This document shows, in pieces, positions 1 to 10,754 of a DNA stretch of 64,000 nucleotides. Every line of letters begins with the position of its first letter. The stretch's first letter is position 1. Origin of the DNA: Serratia symbiotica (GTDB lineage Bacteria > Pseudomonadota > Gammaproteobacteria > Enterobacterales > Enterobacteriaceae); NCBI GenBank assembly GCA_011754105.1, contig JAAKDF010000005.1:1-64000 (forward strand). The letters are read 5' to 3'. A program made the translations under genes and the position numbers. Below the pieces are notes generated by a model that was not told the origin of the DNA, did not search any database, and worked only from the letters and a program-made list of their open reading frames with translations.

Positions 1-103
1 TCTTGAACTTTTGCTTGGCTACGGAATGTCGCTATTTTGACAGAAGGAGAGTGATCTAATCTGATCCTCTTGCCGGCTAACGTTCGATTTATTCAACAAC
101 GCC
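1..103 (-). mobile_element. IS903-group element, left end, cut by window edge
   Basis: The stretch matches the first ~100 bp (transposase 5' side) of the IS copies at 4558-5571 and 9313-10324, read on the minus strand. The outer terminal inverted repeat ends GATTTATTCAACAACGCC at 103. Only the end is visible, so the rest may lie upstream of the window; it cannot be called a fragment. Confidence 0.85.
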
Positions 104-367
104 GCGTTACCAAGGAATCTATCCTTGCCTGTTTTTTGCCACTATTGCCCAAATAATTATATTGCTAGAAGAGAAATGTAATTATTCACATAATGTGATA
201 AATCTCTACACTTGTAGCTTCGATGCGATATAGTAATTATATAAAATATTTTTATTAATTAAATATTATTAATAATGGCGATATCTTCAGCATCTGGCAG
301 TAGGAACACACCGTCTCTAAGACTGACAACTCGTCATCATACTTGATGATACTGTTATATTTGGCTT

Positions 368-1256
<889 letters not shown>

Positions 1257-1327
1257 ACTAGCTGGCTGCTATTAACATATTGCCTCTGTAAACCTTTAAT
1301 CATTAACAAAGGCACCATGATTTTTTA

Positions 1328-1933
1328 TCACAGCGGTTTTATTTTTGAATCCAGTAGATGCCCCATCTTGGTGGCCTTAGTGGCTAGATAATGCGCATTC
1401 TTTGGGTTTTCCCCTACGATCAGGGATACGCGGGCGGTAATATTGATACCAGCCTCGCTTAGGATGCTAACCTTTTGCGGGTTGTTGGTCAGCAAACGCA
1501 CCGCATTCACTCCTAGCAGTTTAAACATATCAGCGCACAGGGTGAAGTCCCGTTCGTCGGCGGCGAAACCGAGCTGATAGTTGGCTTCCACAGTATCTGC
1601 CCCTTGATCCTGCAAAGCGTAGGCACGGATCTTGTTCAACAGGCCGATATTGCGGCCTTCTTGACGATGGTAAAGCAGAATGCCACGTCCTTCTTCGGCG
1701 ATATACGCCAGCGCAGCTTCCAGTTGGAAACCGCAGTCGCAGCGCAGGCTGAATAGTGCATCACCGGTTAAACACTCAGAATGTACGCGGGCTAGCACTG
1801 GCATCTTGCCAGAGATATCCCCAAAAACTAACGCCAGATGGTCATGGCCGGTAGTTAACTCTTCGAACCCTACCATAAGGAAATCACCCCAAGGTGTCGG
1901 CAACATAGCTTCTGCCACCCGTTTAAGCTGCAT
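1328..1933 (-). CDS. ribA: GTP cyclohydrolase II
   Basis: Catalyses the first committed step of riboflavin synthesis, opening GTP to a diaminopyrimidinone with loss of formate and pyrophosphate. The protein is 201 residues, against about 196 in E. coli, and almost collinear. The zinc ligands C54, C65 and C67 are present ([18 protein letters not shown]), as are the substrate loop [10 protein letters not shown] and the NNPQK motif. An in-frame ATG 12 bases upstream (1945) is possible, but the start at 1933 matches the family N-terminus MQLKRVAEA and has GGGAA just upstream. A short non-homologous tail (DSKIKPL) extends the C-terminus. The cytosolic enzyme is intact, as expected for a symbiont that supplies B vitamins (inference). 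Confidence 0.97.
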   Translation of the reverse strand: MQLKRVAEAMLPTPWGDFLMVGFEELTTGHDHLALVFGDISGKMPVLARVHSECLTGDALFSLRCDCGFQLEAALAYIAEEGRGILLYHRQEGRNIGLLNKIRAYALQDQGADTVEANYQLGFAADERDFTLCADMFKLLGVNAVRLLTNNPQKVSILSEAGINITARVSLIVGENPKNAHYLATKATKMGHLLDSKIKPL

Positions 1934-2192
1934 GTTTTTTCCCATAAATACATCCTATTCAATCGTTGCTACGCATCCTACGTCCGGTTCATTGAACCGA
2001 CCAGTACTAAAGCGTGCTACTACGATCTCAATTTCATTAATTATCAGCTATTTTGCCATAATTTCTTGGTTCGCGGTGCTCAGAAACCCAGCATATGACA
2101 TTATTTAATACCTATTTTTATTGCACGGAGCTAATTTTTTTCGCGTACTATCAATTGAACTACCTGTTAGATCAGCCATAAAGAGTAGGGGA

Positions 2193-2642
2193 ATGAATGA
2201 AATAGTAAAAGGCACGGCGGTAGGCGCGTTACTACTGCTAAAAAGCATCCGGTGCAAGAAACCCGGTTATGTGTCATTTGGGTCGAACAGAATTCCGGCG
2301 TTGATAAAAAATACTTTTATTCGTTACATAGAAAACAGCGTTGCGCATTAGTTGCGGAGTTGTAGCAGGGGCAAAATCTAGTGCCAACTTGGTTGAGCAA
2401 TCATTGGCAGTTTGAAATCGTTTTTTCCCTACCATCAGGGCATAGCTTATTTGCTGTTAACTGGGCGATGCTAGGTGTTGGGTTATTGTAGCCGCGCCGC
2501 CACTACAAAACCGTAGTGCTACTGATGCTATAGGCAGTAGGTGTTATGGGTAGCCGTCGTGATTCTCACCTACTGCCTGGCACAAGCGGTGGTATGGTTT
2601 ATTGATGCCGCCACAAGGGCATTATGTCTTGACGGTAGGTAA
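2193..2642 (+). pseudogene. pgpB: pgpB pseudogene (phosphatidylglycerophosphatase B / PAP2)
   Basis: Sits in the usual slot between ribA and lapA. In shifting frames one reads the N-terminus (KGTAVGALLLL), the PAP2 motif 1 region (KKHPVQETR), the segment WLSNHWQFEI, the motif 2 core SLPSGHSLFA and a C-terminal membrane segment (AQAVVWFIDAA). An internal deletion joins the first membrane helix directly to the motif 1 region. There are stops (TAG after VAEL, TAG before PRR) and a frameshift after VMGSR that also removes the motif 3 His segment. The start is taken at 2193 from AGGGG just upstream. PgpB normally dephosphorylates PGP and undecaprenyl pyrophosphate in the inner membrane. Confidence 0.85.
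2532..2578. repeat. 12-bp inverted repeat in the pgpB pseudogene
   Basis: AGGCAGTAGGTG at 2532-2543 is perfectly repeated in inverse as CACCTACTGCCT at 2567-2578, with a 23-base loop. It lies at the frameshift and deletion point of pgpB. Both arms can be read as coding sequence, so it may be coincidental. Confidence 0.6.
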
Positions 2643-2683
2643 ACTATAAAAATGATTAAGTAATGACGTTGTCACCTACATCA

Positions 2684-2703
2684 GCTGCTCACGAATGAGC
2701 AGC
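2684..2703. repeat. 8-bp stem-loop between pgpB and lapA
   Basis: GCTGCTCA, loop CGAA, TGAGCAGC. No T-tract follows on either strand, so it is not a classical terminator. It could stabilise a transcript end. The rest of 2643-2925 holds no recognisable gene and presumably carries the lapA promoter. Confidence 0.4.
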
Positions 2704-2925
2704 ATTAATCACTTATGTCGCATGCCATTACCATTTGTTTGTTTGCCTTCACAACCTGATAAATCCGCTATTTTGAGCAGCTTACGGGATAATTTGTGCG
2801 ACAAAAATGAGAGCAAATGTGTGGGATTATTGTGCCGGAAGGTTTCCCAGCTACTATGTGAAATGCTAACTTAATAGTTAAGGGACGCCACATATTGGCA
2901 TAGTTCATCTAATTAACTCGGCTTT

Positions 2926-3240
2926 ATGGGAAGGAATTTGAAATACTTGCTAATTTTTTTATTTATTTTGGTGATTTTCGTGATTTCGGCCACCTTCGGT
3001 GCACATAACAATCAGGTAGTCACTTTTAACTACTTAATTGCCCAAGGTGACTATCAAGTTTCAACCTTGTTGGCTGTGCTGTTTAGTGCCGGTTTGATCC
3101 TTGGATGGATCATCTGTGGCCTTTTCTATCTGCGTACCCGCATTGCTCTGGGACGCGCCGAACGCAAGATTAAAAGGCTGAAACTGCAACTTGCACAGCC
3201 TGCTGAGCTAGTAGTTCAGCCAATTTTCAATAAGGAATGA
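2926..3240 (+). CDS. lapA: Lipopolysaccharide assembly protein A (YciS)
   Basis: Small inner-membrane partner of LapB in the control of LpxC turnover and LPS assembly. The 104-residue product has two hydrophobic helices (about residues 6-23 and 44-66) and a basic coiled tail (RAERKIKRLKLQLAQ), matching E. coli LapA (102 residues) throughout. Start choice is uncertain. The ATG at 2926 has no Shine-Dalgarno sequence, while TTG at 2938 aligns with the family N-terminus (KYLLIF) and follows GGGAAGGA closely. It is followed after 6 bases by lapB, so the two are cotranscribed. Confidence 0.93.
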   Translation: MGRNLKYLLIFLFILVIFVISATFGAHNNQVVTFNYLIAQGDYQVSTLLAVLFSAGLILGWIICGLFYLRTRIALGRAERKIKRLKLQLAQPAELVVQPIFNKE

Positions 3241-3246
3241 GCCTCA

Positions 3247-4419
3247 ATGCTAGAACTGCTGTTTCTATTGCTGCCCGTGGCTGCCGCGTATGGTTGGTAC
3301 ATGGGGCGCAGAAGTGCTCAGCAGGATAAACAACAGGAGGCCAACCGTCTATCTCGTGAGTATGTTACCGGGGTTAACTTACTGCTTTCCAATCAGCAAG
3401 ATAAGGCTGTCTATTTATTCCTTGATATGTTAAAAGAGGACAGCAATACCGTTGAAGCTCATCTGACGTTGGGCAACCTGTTTCGTTCGCGTGGTGAAGT
3501 TAACCGCGCTATCCGCATCCATCAGGCACTGATGGAAAGCTCGTCACTAACATTCGAACAGCGCTTGTTGGCGGTGCAACAACTGGGTCGCGATTACATG
3601 TCAGCCGGTATGTATGACCGCGCGGAGGACATGTTCAGCCAACTGATTGACGAAGAAGATTTCCGCATCTCGGCTCTACAGCTACTGCTAGTTATTCATC
3701 AGGCCACCAGTGATTGGATGAAAGCGATTGACGTAGCGAGAAAGCTGGTCAAGCTAGGTATGGATAAGCAGCATATTGAGATCGCTCATTTTTACTGCGA
3801 ACTGGCATTGCAGGAGGTTAGTAGAGACGATCTCGACAAAGCGATGTCCCTACTAAAGCGTGCCGCCTCAGCAGATAAGCAATGCGCCCGCGTCTCCATC
3901 ATGTTTGGTCGCATTTATATGGCGCAACACGATTACGCCAAAGCGATAGAATCGCTGCAACGTGTGCTGAGTCAAGATAAGGAATTAGTTAGCGAGACGT
4001 TGCCGATGCTGCACCAATGCTACCAGAATTGGCCGGAATATAAGCAGGTTTGGACTGGGTTCCTTAAACGTTGTGTGGAGGAGAATTGCGGTGCAACTGC
4101 CGAACTGATGCTAGCAGAGATTATCGAACAGTATGAAGGATGCGATGTGGTGCAGGAGTATATCAACCGACAATTGCAGCGTCATCCTACCATGCATGTG
4201 TTCTATAGATTGATGAATTATTATTTGGCGGACGCTGAAGATGGGAGAGCAAAGGAGAGTTTGCTGCTACTACGTGACATTCTTGGCGAGCAGATACGCA
4301 CCAAGCCACGTTATCGCTGCTATAAATGCGGCTTTACCGCCAATTCACTCTATTGGCACTGCCCATCGTGCCGGAGCTGGGCGTCGGTCAAACCGATACG
4401 TGGCCTTGATGGTCAGTAG
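3247..4419 (+). CDS. lapB: Lipopolysaccharide assembly protein B (YciM)
   Basis: Membrane-anchored TPR protein that hands LpxC to FtsH and so balances LPS against phospholipid. Length is 390 residues (E. coli 389). An N-terminal anchor helix (residues 1-17) is followed by a TPR array and a C-terminal rubredoxin-type zinc site, C358/C361 and C372/C375 (CYKCG ... CPSC), all present. AAGGA at the end of lapA serves as ribosome binding site. The IS at 4558 lies 139 bp downstream and has separated lapB from pyrF. No lesion seen. Confidence 0.97.
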   Translation: MLELLFLLLPVAAAYGWYMGRRSAQQDKQQEANRLSREYVTGVNLLLSNQQDKAVYLFLDMLKEDSNTVEAHLTLGNLFRSRGEVNRAIRIHQALMESSSLTFEQRLLAVQQLGRDYMSAGMYDRAEDMFSQLIDEEDFRISALQLLLVIHQATSDWMKAIDVARKLVKLGMDKQHIEIAHFYCELALQEVSRDDLDKAMSLLKRAASADKQCARVSIMFGRIYMAQHDYAKAIESLQRVLSQDKELVSETLPMLHQCYQNWPEYKQVWTGFLKRCVEENCGATAELMLAEIIEQYEGCDVVQEYINRQLQRHPTMHVFYRLMNYYLADAEDGRAKESLLLLRDILGEQIRTKPRYRCYKCGFTANSLYWHCPSCRSWASVKPIRGLDGQ

Positions 4420-4557
4420 CCGTAGACAAAATCTCCACTCAATTAGAATTGTTGATGTTGCTAATCTTCTTCAAGATCGGCATGATAACCAGTGATGCTT
4501 GGAGCAGTTATCATACGGTTTTGTTTACGTCATTTATGAGTGTTTTATACTGTAAGG

Positions 4558-5571
4558 GGCGTTGTTGAATAAATCGGATTTAGAATAAAGAGAGTCCTAT
4601 GAATGGGCATCTTTCAGGCAAATCGTACACTTTCTAGCATACCGTTTAGTGCTATCTTGTTTAATACACATATCATGGCTATAGCCTTTGCAACTTGCGC
4701 ATCATAATCTCGCAGCGACAGGAGATCACCAAATATCTGTTTTACTCTGTACATAGCTGTTTCGGCTATCAAACATCGGTGGTAGCCTGTCGTACTTTTC
4801 CTCCGTGTGTTGTCTCCGGTAAGGTGCTGGTTCGCTACCGCTTTATTTCGGTCTGCATAGTCTGCCGACCAATAGCGGGATCCGCTTCTAGGAGGTATTA
4901 ACGCCCTTATCTTCTTGCGCCTTAACTTATCATGACACACTCGCCTATCGTAAGCCCCATCCGCCGAGGCGACTTTGATTTTACCGTACGTCTGGTAGAT
5001 GAGACCAGGGAAGTCTTCCGTATCGGTAATATTGCTCAAGGAAAGGTCAATACAGATAACTTCATTTGTTTCTGTATCTACTGCTAAATGCCGTTTTCGC
5101 CAGATCCGCCGTTTCCCCTGACTGTGTTTTATAACGAGGGACGCAATTTCACCCGGCGTTGGAGTTTTAAACGGGACATTGACAGACTTCGCCAGCTTAC
5201 TGATGCAGGTGTAGTCCAGGCAGTTCAACGGCACTTTCATCAGTGTGAAAATAGAGTCGACGAAGCCATGTAGGGCGCGAAGTGTCAGGCCGAAAATCCA
5301 TTTCAGCATCAATACGCTGGTCATTGCCATGCCATATTGGACTAATGTTGTGGGCGACAATGCCTCGAAGGTTTTGACTCTCAGTACTAGGCGTGAAGTA
5401 CCGTTTCATCGACCTAGAAAGTGAGTAAACCCCGAGTGATAAGGGCGTTGTTGTAAGCCTTACAGTTAGTGATCTTGAACTTTTGCTTGGCCACGCCATG
5501 TCACTATTTTGACAGAAGGAGAGTCATCTGATCCTAGTGCCGGCCAAATGTTTGATTTATTCAACAACGCC
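4558..5571 (-). mobile_element. IS903-group IS (IS5 family), near full length
   Basis: 1014 bp bounded by inverted repeats starting GGCGTTGTTGAATAAATC at 4558 and ending GATTTATTCAACAACGCC at 5571. The transposase reads on the minus strand and is frameshifted. The 9-bp flanks (ACTGTAAGG left, GATTAGGGA right) do not match, so no target duplication is left. The size is about 45 bp short of the ~1057 bp of IS903, consistent with the internal deletion described for the transposase. Confidence 0.93.
4614..5499 (-). pseudogene. IS903-type transposase, defective
   Basis: Read on the minus strand the protein follows the IS903 transposase: ...FGLTLRALHGFVDSIFTLM, SVNVPFKTPTPGEIASLVI, HLAVDTETNEVICIDLSLS, ASADGAYD, LIAETAMYRVKQIF. 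The first ~90 codons are split between frames. The main open frame (4614-5360) lacks about 16 residues after GEIASLVI. In IS903 that segment begins DSTGLKVFG and carries the first DDE aspartate; here the text jumps straight to KHSQGKRRIW. The second Asp (SADGAYD) and the Glu (IAETAMYR) remain. Catalysis is therefore not expected even without the frameshift. Confidence 0.88.
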
Positions 5572-5739
5572 GATTAGGGATCTAAATGAAGCGACTAGGA
5601 TCACTTATACCCAGAAATAATTTACTTGACGCCTCCTGTGAACCAGCTCTACCTTTCATAAACTGTGCCATATAACGGCTAACTCAGGTTGCGGCTGGGG
5701 GGACAAGCGGGCTGGCATATAGAATACGGCGTTTAGTCA

Positions 5740-6441
5740 GGCAGGTGACTATGCATTAGATTACGCAAACAAGAACACTGCGATGGTGTTTGCTGACCGC
5801 ATCCATCCAAAGGATTGCCGACTTTTAGTCGGCAAAGAAATGTTCACCTTGTTTGGGCCGCAACTGGTACGTGATCTGCAAGCGCGTGGTTTTCAAGTTT
5901 TCCTCAACTTAAAATTTCATGATATTCCCAATAATACCGCGCAGGAGGTAGCAGCAGCGGCTGTACTAGGAGTTTAGATGGGTTAACATCCACGCCAGAG
6001 GTAGCGCGAGCATAATGGCTGCCACCAAAGATGCACTGTTACCCTATGGGGCTGATGCGCCGATATTGGTTGCTGTCAACAGTGCTAACCATCATGGAGC
6101 AGGATGATCTGCACGTTATTGGGATTGACGTTAGGCCAGCAGAGCATGCTGAGCGTCTAGCGTATCTTGCACATAGTTGCGGGCTTGACAGTGTGGTATT
6201 GTTCCGCACATGAAGCGCAGCGACTGAAGGCGGCTTGCAGCCGAGCATTTCAACTGGTCACACCGGTAATCCGGCCGGCTAGTAGCGCTGTTGGCGATCA
6301 ACGACGCATTATGACGCCACAGTGCAGGCGCTGGCAGCTGGCGTTGACTATATAGTAATCGGCCTTCCGATTATGCAATCTGGCGATCCGTCTGCGACTT
6401 TACGCACTATTTACAGCTCCGCTAGCCTGAGGATAAGCTGA
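5740..6441 (+). pseudogene. pyrF: pyrF pseudogene (orotidine-5'-phosphate decarboxylase)
   Basis: The last step of UMP synthesis. The translation follows Pyr[44 protein letters not shown] (the catalytic FHDIPNT region), then, after a break, [10 protein letters not shown] and ...[15 protein letters not shown] near the end. At 5976 the Trp codon of GVWMVN reads TAG, and an extra base shifts the frame a few codons later; more shifts follow. The N-terminus before ALDY is missing. The reading frame of the last codons ends in TGA overlapping the ATG of yciH. With pyrF gone the cell cannot make UMP de novo (inference). Confidence 0.92.
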
Positions 6442-6770
6442 TGAACGATGATAATAGCCGCCTGGTGTACTCTACCGACAGTGGGCGAATCAAGCAGCAA
6501 GAAGTAAAATCACCTCGCACCAAGGGCGATGGCATAGTGCGCATTCAGCGTCAAACCAGTGGGCGCAAGGGGAAGGGCGTGTGCCTGATTACCGGTGTTG
6601 TCCTGGATAACGCCGCTTTGGACAAACTGGCGACTGAATTAAAAAAGAAATGCGGCTGCGGTGGGGCGGTCAAAGATGGCGTGATTGAAATCCAGGGTGA
6701 CAAACGTGACCTTCTCAAGCAACTGTTAGTAGCTAAAGGCATGCAGGTAACACTGGCGGGGGGTAGTTAG
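6441..6770 (+). CDS. yciH: SUI1/eIF1-family protein YciH
   Basis: 109 residues with the SUI1 fold signature: KGKGVCLITGV, then LDKLATELKKKCGCGGAVKD and IQGDKRDLLKQLL. Bacterial YciH resembles eukaryotic eIF1 and influences start-site fidelity on the 30S subunit; its exact role is still debated. The ATG overlaps the pyrF stop (TGATG), the usual coupled arrangement. Because pyrF is broken, translation must now rely on the gene's own site (GAGGA about 8 bases upstream). Intact. Confidence 0.95.
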   Translation: MNDDNSRLVYSTDSGRIKQQEVKSPRTKGDGIVRIQRQTSGRKGKGVCLITGVVLDNAALDKLATELKKKCGCGGAVKDGVIEIQGDKRDLLKQLLVAKGMQVTLAGGS

Positions 6771-6899
6771 AAATTTTTCTCGTGCTCTCGAGTCATTTAC
6801 GGTAGCGAACATCAGGATCCTGTTTATTTTTAATGTTTCACAAGTGATTCCTCTAATTGGTTGAGTCTGGGTACAATACGGATCTTTAATGTTTTTCAT

Positions 6900-7028
6900 G
6901 GCGTTGTTGAATAAATCGAACTTTTGGCCAGCACGAGGATCAGATAACTCTCCTTCTGTCAAAATAGCGACATTGGCGTAGCCAAGCAAAAATTTAAGAT
7001 CACCAACTGGAAATTTTACAACAAAGCC
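6900..7028 (+). mobile_element. IS903-group left-end fragment
   Basis: Starts with the terminal repeat GGCGTTGTTGAATAAATC and continues through the first ~15 transposase codons (AKQKFKITNWKFYN in altered frame), then stops at ACAACAAAGCC. No right end follows. The remaining bases up to rnb hold no gene. Confidence 0.85.
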
Positions 7029-7113
7029 GATGAAAATATATAAATGGTGTTTTTCATGATATTGTGTTTCACACGGGGATGGTTTGTCTACAGCAGAACA
7101 GTTTTATCTTCTT

Positions 7114-7134
7114 GCTACCTAAAAAACAGGTAGC
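7114..7134. terminator. Possible weak stem-loop
   Basis: GCTACCT, 7-base loop, AGGTAGC, followed on the plus strand by an A/T-rich run containing TTTTTTT about 20 bases later. The T-run is too distant for a textbook terminator. Confidence 0.3.
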
Positions 7135-7274
7135 ATAGATTTTATTGATTTTTTTCTGTTAATGTGAAGGTGCTTTAGGTCGTCCATCATACTTTTTCGC
7201 AAACCAGAAGGGGAAAAGAATACCGGCGATGTTCATCTCCGGTATGGGATGTGTTCCCGAAAGAACGCCTGATG

Positions 7275-9209
7275 TTAGTGTGTCGGACGGGCAATCACAC
7301 GGCGGGTTTCCATGCGCACTTCGGCGATGGTGACTTGTAGGGAATCTCTTTGGCGATAAGCCACCTCGCCATTGATTTGCACGGTACCGGTTTCTTGGCA
7401 GCACAATATCTCATCACGCACTGCATGAATGAACGGCACAGGGATAAAGGCAAAGGCTCCGTTGTCCAGCAGACGCACATGCATGCCACCGCGCGTAACA
7501 TTGATGATTTCCGCCATGAATCGCTGATCAGTACCCGCCTTATCGTGCAGATAGCGGGCGTACAACCAATCGCTAACATCGCGTTCCGCCATGCGATTTA
7601 AGCGACGTCTTTCAGCTATCTGCACGGTGACCTCATCTTGCGGCTTTTCTGCGGGCTTTTTGGTGATGATCGCTTTCAGCAAGCGATGGTTGATCATATC
7701 GCCGTATTTACGGATCGGTGAAGTCCAGGTGGCATAAGCTTCTAGACCTAAGCCAAAGTGCGGCCCTGGGGTAGTACTGATTTCCGCGACAGTCTGAAAG
7801 CGACGGATGCGGCTTTCGAGGAACTGTGTAGGCTGCGAATGCAAGTTGCGGCGCAACTTGCAGAAACCTTCAAGGCTTAGCAGTTTCTCAGCGTTGGCCT
7901 CCACGCCGTTGGCTTGTAGCACGCTGACCGCCTGTTCGACCAGCAGCGGATCGAAACCGGTATGCACGTTATACACTCCGAAGCCCAGATGATCGCGAAG
8001 CACCTTGGCAGCGCAGACGTTGGCAGCAATCATGCATTCTTCAACGATGTGGTTGGCGCTACGGCGTTGTTCGGTAATGATTTCTAGCACATCACCTTTC
8101 TTACCCAGCACAAAGCGGTAGTCAGGGCGATTCTTGAAAACCAACGCATGCTGATAACGCCAACTGTTGCGTGCATCGCAGACGCGTTTCAGTAAGGTGA
8201 GCTGTTGCGCGATGGTATCGCTTGGCGGTTGCCAACCAGCGATACCTTCCAACCAGTCAGAGACTTCATCATAAACCAGCTTGGCCTTTGATTCGATCTT
8301 GGCGGCGAAGAATTGAATGTCGTTGCCCAACATGCCGTCAGCACCGATAGTTACGCGGCAGGCCAACACCTGACGGCATTCATTCGGGCGCAGTGAGCAT
8401 AGATTATCGGACAGATTGCGCGGCAACATTGGGATGTTGAAGCCTGGCAGATAATTGGTGAAGGCGCGCACGTGGGCGATATCGTCGAGCGCGCTACCTT
8501 GCTCGACGTAGGCGGTAGGGTCGGCGATAGCGATAGTCAGTTGTAGTAAACCATCACCGTTGTCCACCACGAACAGTGCATCATCCATGTCTTGGGTGCT
8601 GGCGCTATCAATGGTGACGAAATCCAGCGCGGTCAGATCTTCACGCGCCAGCGCGGTTTCCTGTTCACTGAAGCTGGTAATCTCCGGTGCTTCTTTTTCG
8701 AGGTTGTGGCGTGCCAAGGTGACCCACCAAGGTGCGAAATAGTCTTCGGCATCGGTAATAAAATGGGTTAAATTGGCATTGAAGCCGCTATCGCCTTTTA
8801 GTGGGTGACGACGCATTTCCGCCACTGCCCAATCACCGGGCTGGAAGTTGTGAGTTAACGCACGCACTGGCTGGCACTGAATCGCCTCTTTTAATAATGG
8901 ATGGTTGGGCACGATAGACAGGCGATTATCACGTTTCTGCACTTGTCCAACAAAGCGCGACAAGAAGGGCTCTAATAGGTTTTCCGGTTCAGCGACTTCG
9001 CGTTCTTTCTCTGTTTGTAGCGTGGCGATTACGCGATCGCCGTGCATTACTTTCTTCATGTATGGCTGTGGAATGAAATAACTTTTTTGACTGTCGGTTT
9101 CAAGAAAGCCAAAGCCTTTCTTAGTGCCTTTTACTACGCCTTCAACACGTGGGGTCTGAGAGTAAAGTTGCTGTTTAAGCTGCGCCAGCAGCGGATTATC
9201 TTGAAGCAT
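7275..9209 (-). CDS. rnb: Exoribonuclease II (RNase II)
   Basis: Processive 3'-5' hydrolysis of single-stranded RNA. From ATG 9209 the product is 644 residues, exactly the E. coli length. The order is two N-terminal cold-shock domains, the RNB domain, and a C-terminal S1 domain. Catalytic acids D201, D207, D209 and D210 fall in [15 protein letters not shown]. An ATG 30 bases further upstream is in frame, but the family begins (M)xQDNPLLAQ, and CTGGA precedes 9209 at good spacing. No stop or shift. Confidence 0.97.
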   Translation of the reverse strand: MLQDNPLLAQLKQQLYSQTPRVEGVVKGTKKGFGFLETDSQKSYFIPQPYMKKVMHGDRVIATLQTEKEREVAEPENLLEPFLSRFVGQVQKRDNRLSIVPNHPLLKEAIQCQPVRALTHNFQPGDWAVAEMRRHPLKGDSGFNANLTHFITDAEDYFAPWWVTLARHNLEKEAPEITSFSEQETALAREDLTALDFVTIDSASTQDMDDALFVVDNGDGLLQLTIAIADPTAYVEQGSALDDIAHVRAFTNYLPGFNIPMLPRNLSDNLCSLRPNECRQVLACRVTIGADGMLGNDIQFFAAKIESKAKLVYDEVSDWLEGIAGWQPPSDTIAQQLTLLKRVCDARNSWRYQHALVFKNRPDYRFVLGKKGDVLEIITEQRRSANHIVEECMIAANVCAAKVLRDHLGFGVYNVHTGFDPLLVEQAVSVLQANGVEANAEKLLSLEGFCKLRRNLHSQPTQFLESRIRRFQTVAEISTTPGPHFGLGLEAYATWTSPIRKYGDMINHRLLKAIITKKPAEKPQDEVTVQIAERRRLNRMAERDVSDWLYARYLHDKAGTDQRFMAEIINVTRGGMHVRLLDNGAFAFIPVPFIHAVRDEILCCQETGTVQINGEVAYRQRDSLQVTIAEVRMETRRVIARPTH

Positions 9210-9312
9210 ATCGTCCAGTGAATGGGTTGTGAGTAGCAATATTTAAGGCAGACAGTTTTACGCTAATCACCCTCTGCGGGCAAGCTTAACATCAGGGTTT
9301 TACTGTAGTGGT

Positions 9313-10324
9313 GGTTTTATTGAATAAATCATATTTGGAATAAAGAGTCCCCTGAATGGGTATTTTTCAGGCAACGCGTACAGTTTCTGGCATACCGTCG
9401 AGCGTCATCTTGTTTAATGCACAGATAATGGCCATATCCTCTGCAACTTGCGCATTATAATCTCGCAGCGACAGGTGAACACTAAATAGCTGTTTTTCTC
9501 TGTACATCGCTGTTTCGGCTATCGAACTTCGGTGGTATCCTATCATAATTTCCCTCCGTGTATTGTCTCTGGTAAGCGGGCTGTTTTGCCGCCGCTTGAT
9601 TTCAGTCTGCATAGTCTACCGACTAATAACTGGCTCCGTTTAAGGGCGGTATTAACGCACTAATCTTCTTGCGCCTTAACTCATCATGACTCACTCACAT
9701 ATTGTGTAAGCCCCATCCGCTGATGCGAATTTAATTTTACGGTACCTTCTAGCGGATGAGACCTAGGAATGCTTTCGTGTCAGTGACATTGCTCAAGGAA
9801 AGGTCAGCACAGATGATTTTACTTGTTTTTGTATCTACGGCCAAATGCAGTTTTCTCTAGAGCCGCCGTTTCCCCTGACCGTGTTTTATAGCGAGGTGCG
9901 CAGTTGCACCCGGAGTTGGGGTTTTAAACGAGAAATTTACGGACTACACCCGCTTACTGATGCAGGTGTAGTCCGGGCAATTCAACGGCACTTTTATCAG
10001 TGTGAAAATCTAGTCGACGAAGCACTAGAGTGCGCGAAGTTGTCAGTCCGCAAATCCGTTTCAGCATCAATACGCTGGTCATTGCCATATCGGAATAATA
10101 TTGTAGGCGACCACGCAGAGTAGATTTTGCCTCGCAGTACTAGGCGTTAAGTGCCGTTTTATCCACCCATAAAGTGAGTTAACCACGAGTGATAAGGGCG
10201 TTGTTGTAAGCTTTCCAGTTGGTGATCTTGAACTTTTGCTTGGCTACGCCATATCGCTATTTTGATAGCAGAAGAGTGATCTGATTATCGTGCCGGCCAA
10301 ATGTTTGATTTATTCAACAACGCC
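9313..10324 (-). mobile_element. IS903-group IS, near full length, decayed
   Basis: 1012 bp. The right terminal repeat is eroded (GGTTTTATTGAATAAATC at 9313); the left ends GATTTATTCAACAACGCC at 10324. The transposase (minus, about 9367-10240) survives only in pieces: 9367-9612 encodes the C-terminal SIAETAMYREKQLF and NKMTLDGMPETVRVA, and the remainder needs several shifts. The segment around 9872-9880 joins the bases for HLV- directly to -KHG, the same deletion as in the other copies. The 9-bp flanks do not match. Confidence 0.9.
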
Positions 10325-10754
10325 TTCTGAAGTATATACACCGCACATTGTATGTGCGGTGCTTGAACTTAGGCAAGAGTTTTCTGAGGATAATCACCGA
10401 ACGAAAGCGGTACAGATTCTTAACCCTCAGTAACCGTAGGAAAACGTAATCTAGCCGTTTAGTCCATGCACATCGGAAATCATTTTGATCTCATCGCACT
10501 TTTACCTGGATCATTAGCCTTGATTGGCTCCCCCTTTAGCTATTCCAAAGACACATTGTGTTTTTTAGAACCTATCCCAGTAGGCATACATTGTTGCCGC
10601 AAGTTTGGACACGTACAGCGTACAACAACTGCAGCGAACGTTCTTAACTTCATCATAATTATGCAGTATCAGCGCCTGGAAAAGGTTTCCCCTTTGCCTA
10701 TCTATGCGTACACTCCTCCCTCATGTGTGGTTTGCAAACGGAATTTTCAGCCTT
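10325..10754. other. Intergenic stretch before clsA, no recognised gene
   Basis: 430 bp between the IS and clsA. An open frame (10466-10780, plus) overlaps the clsA start out of frame; its product matches nothing I recognise and has no family motif, so it is not called. The clsA promoter presumably lies here. Confidence 0.5.
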
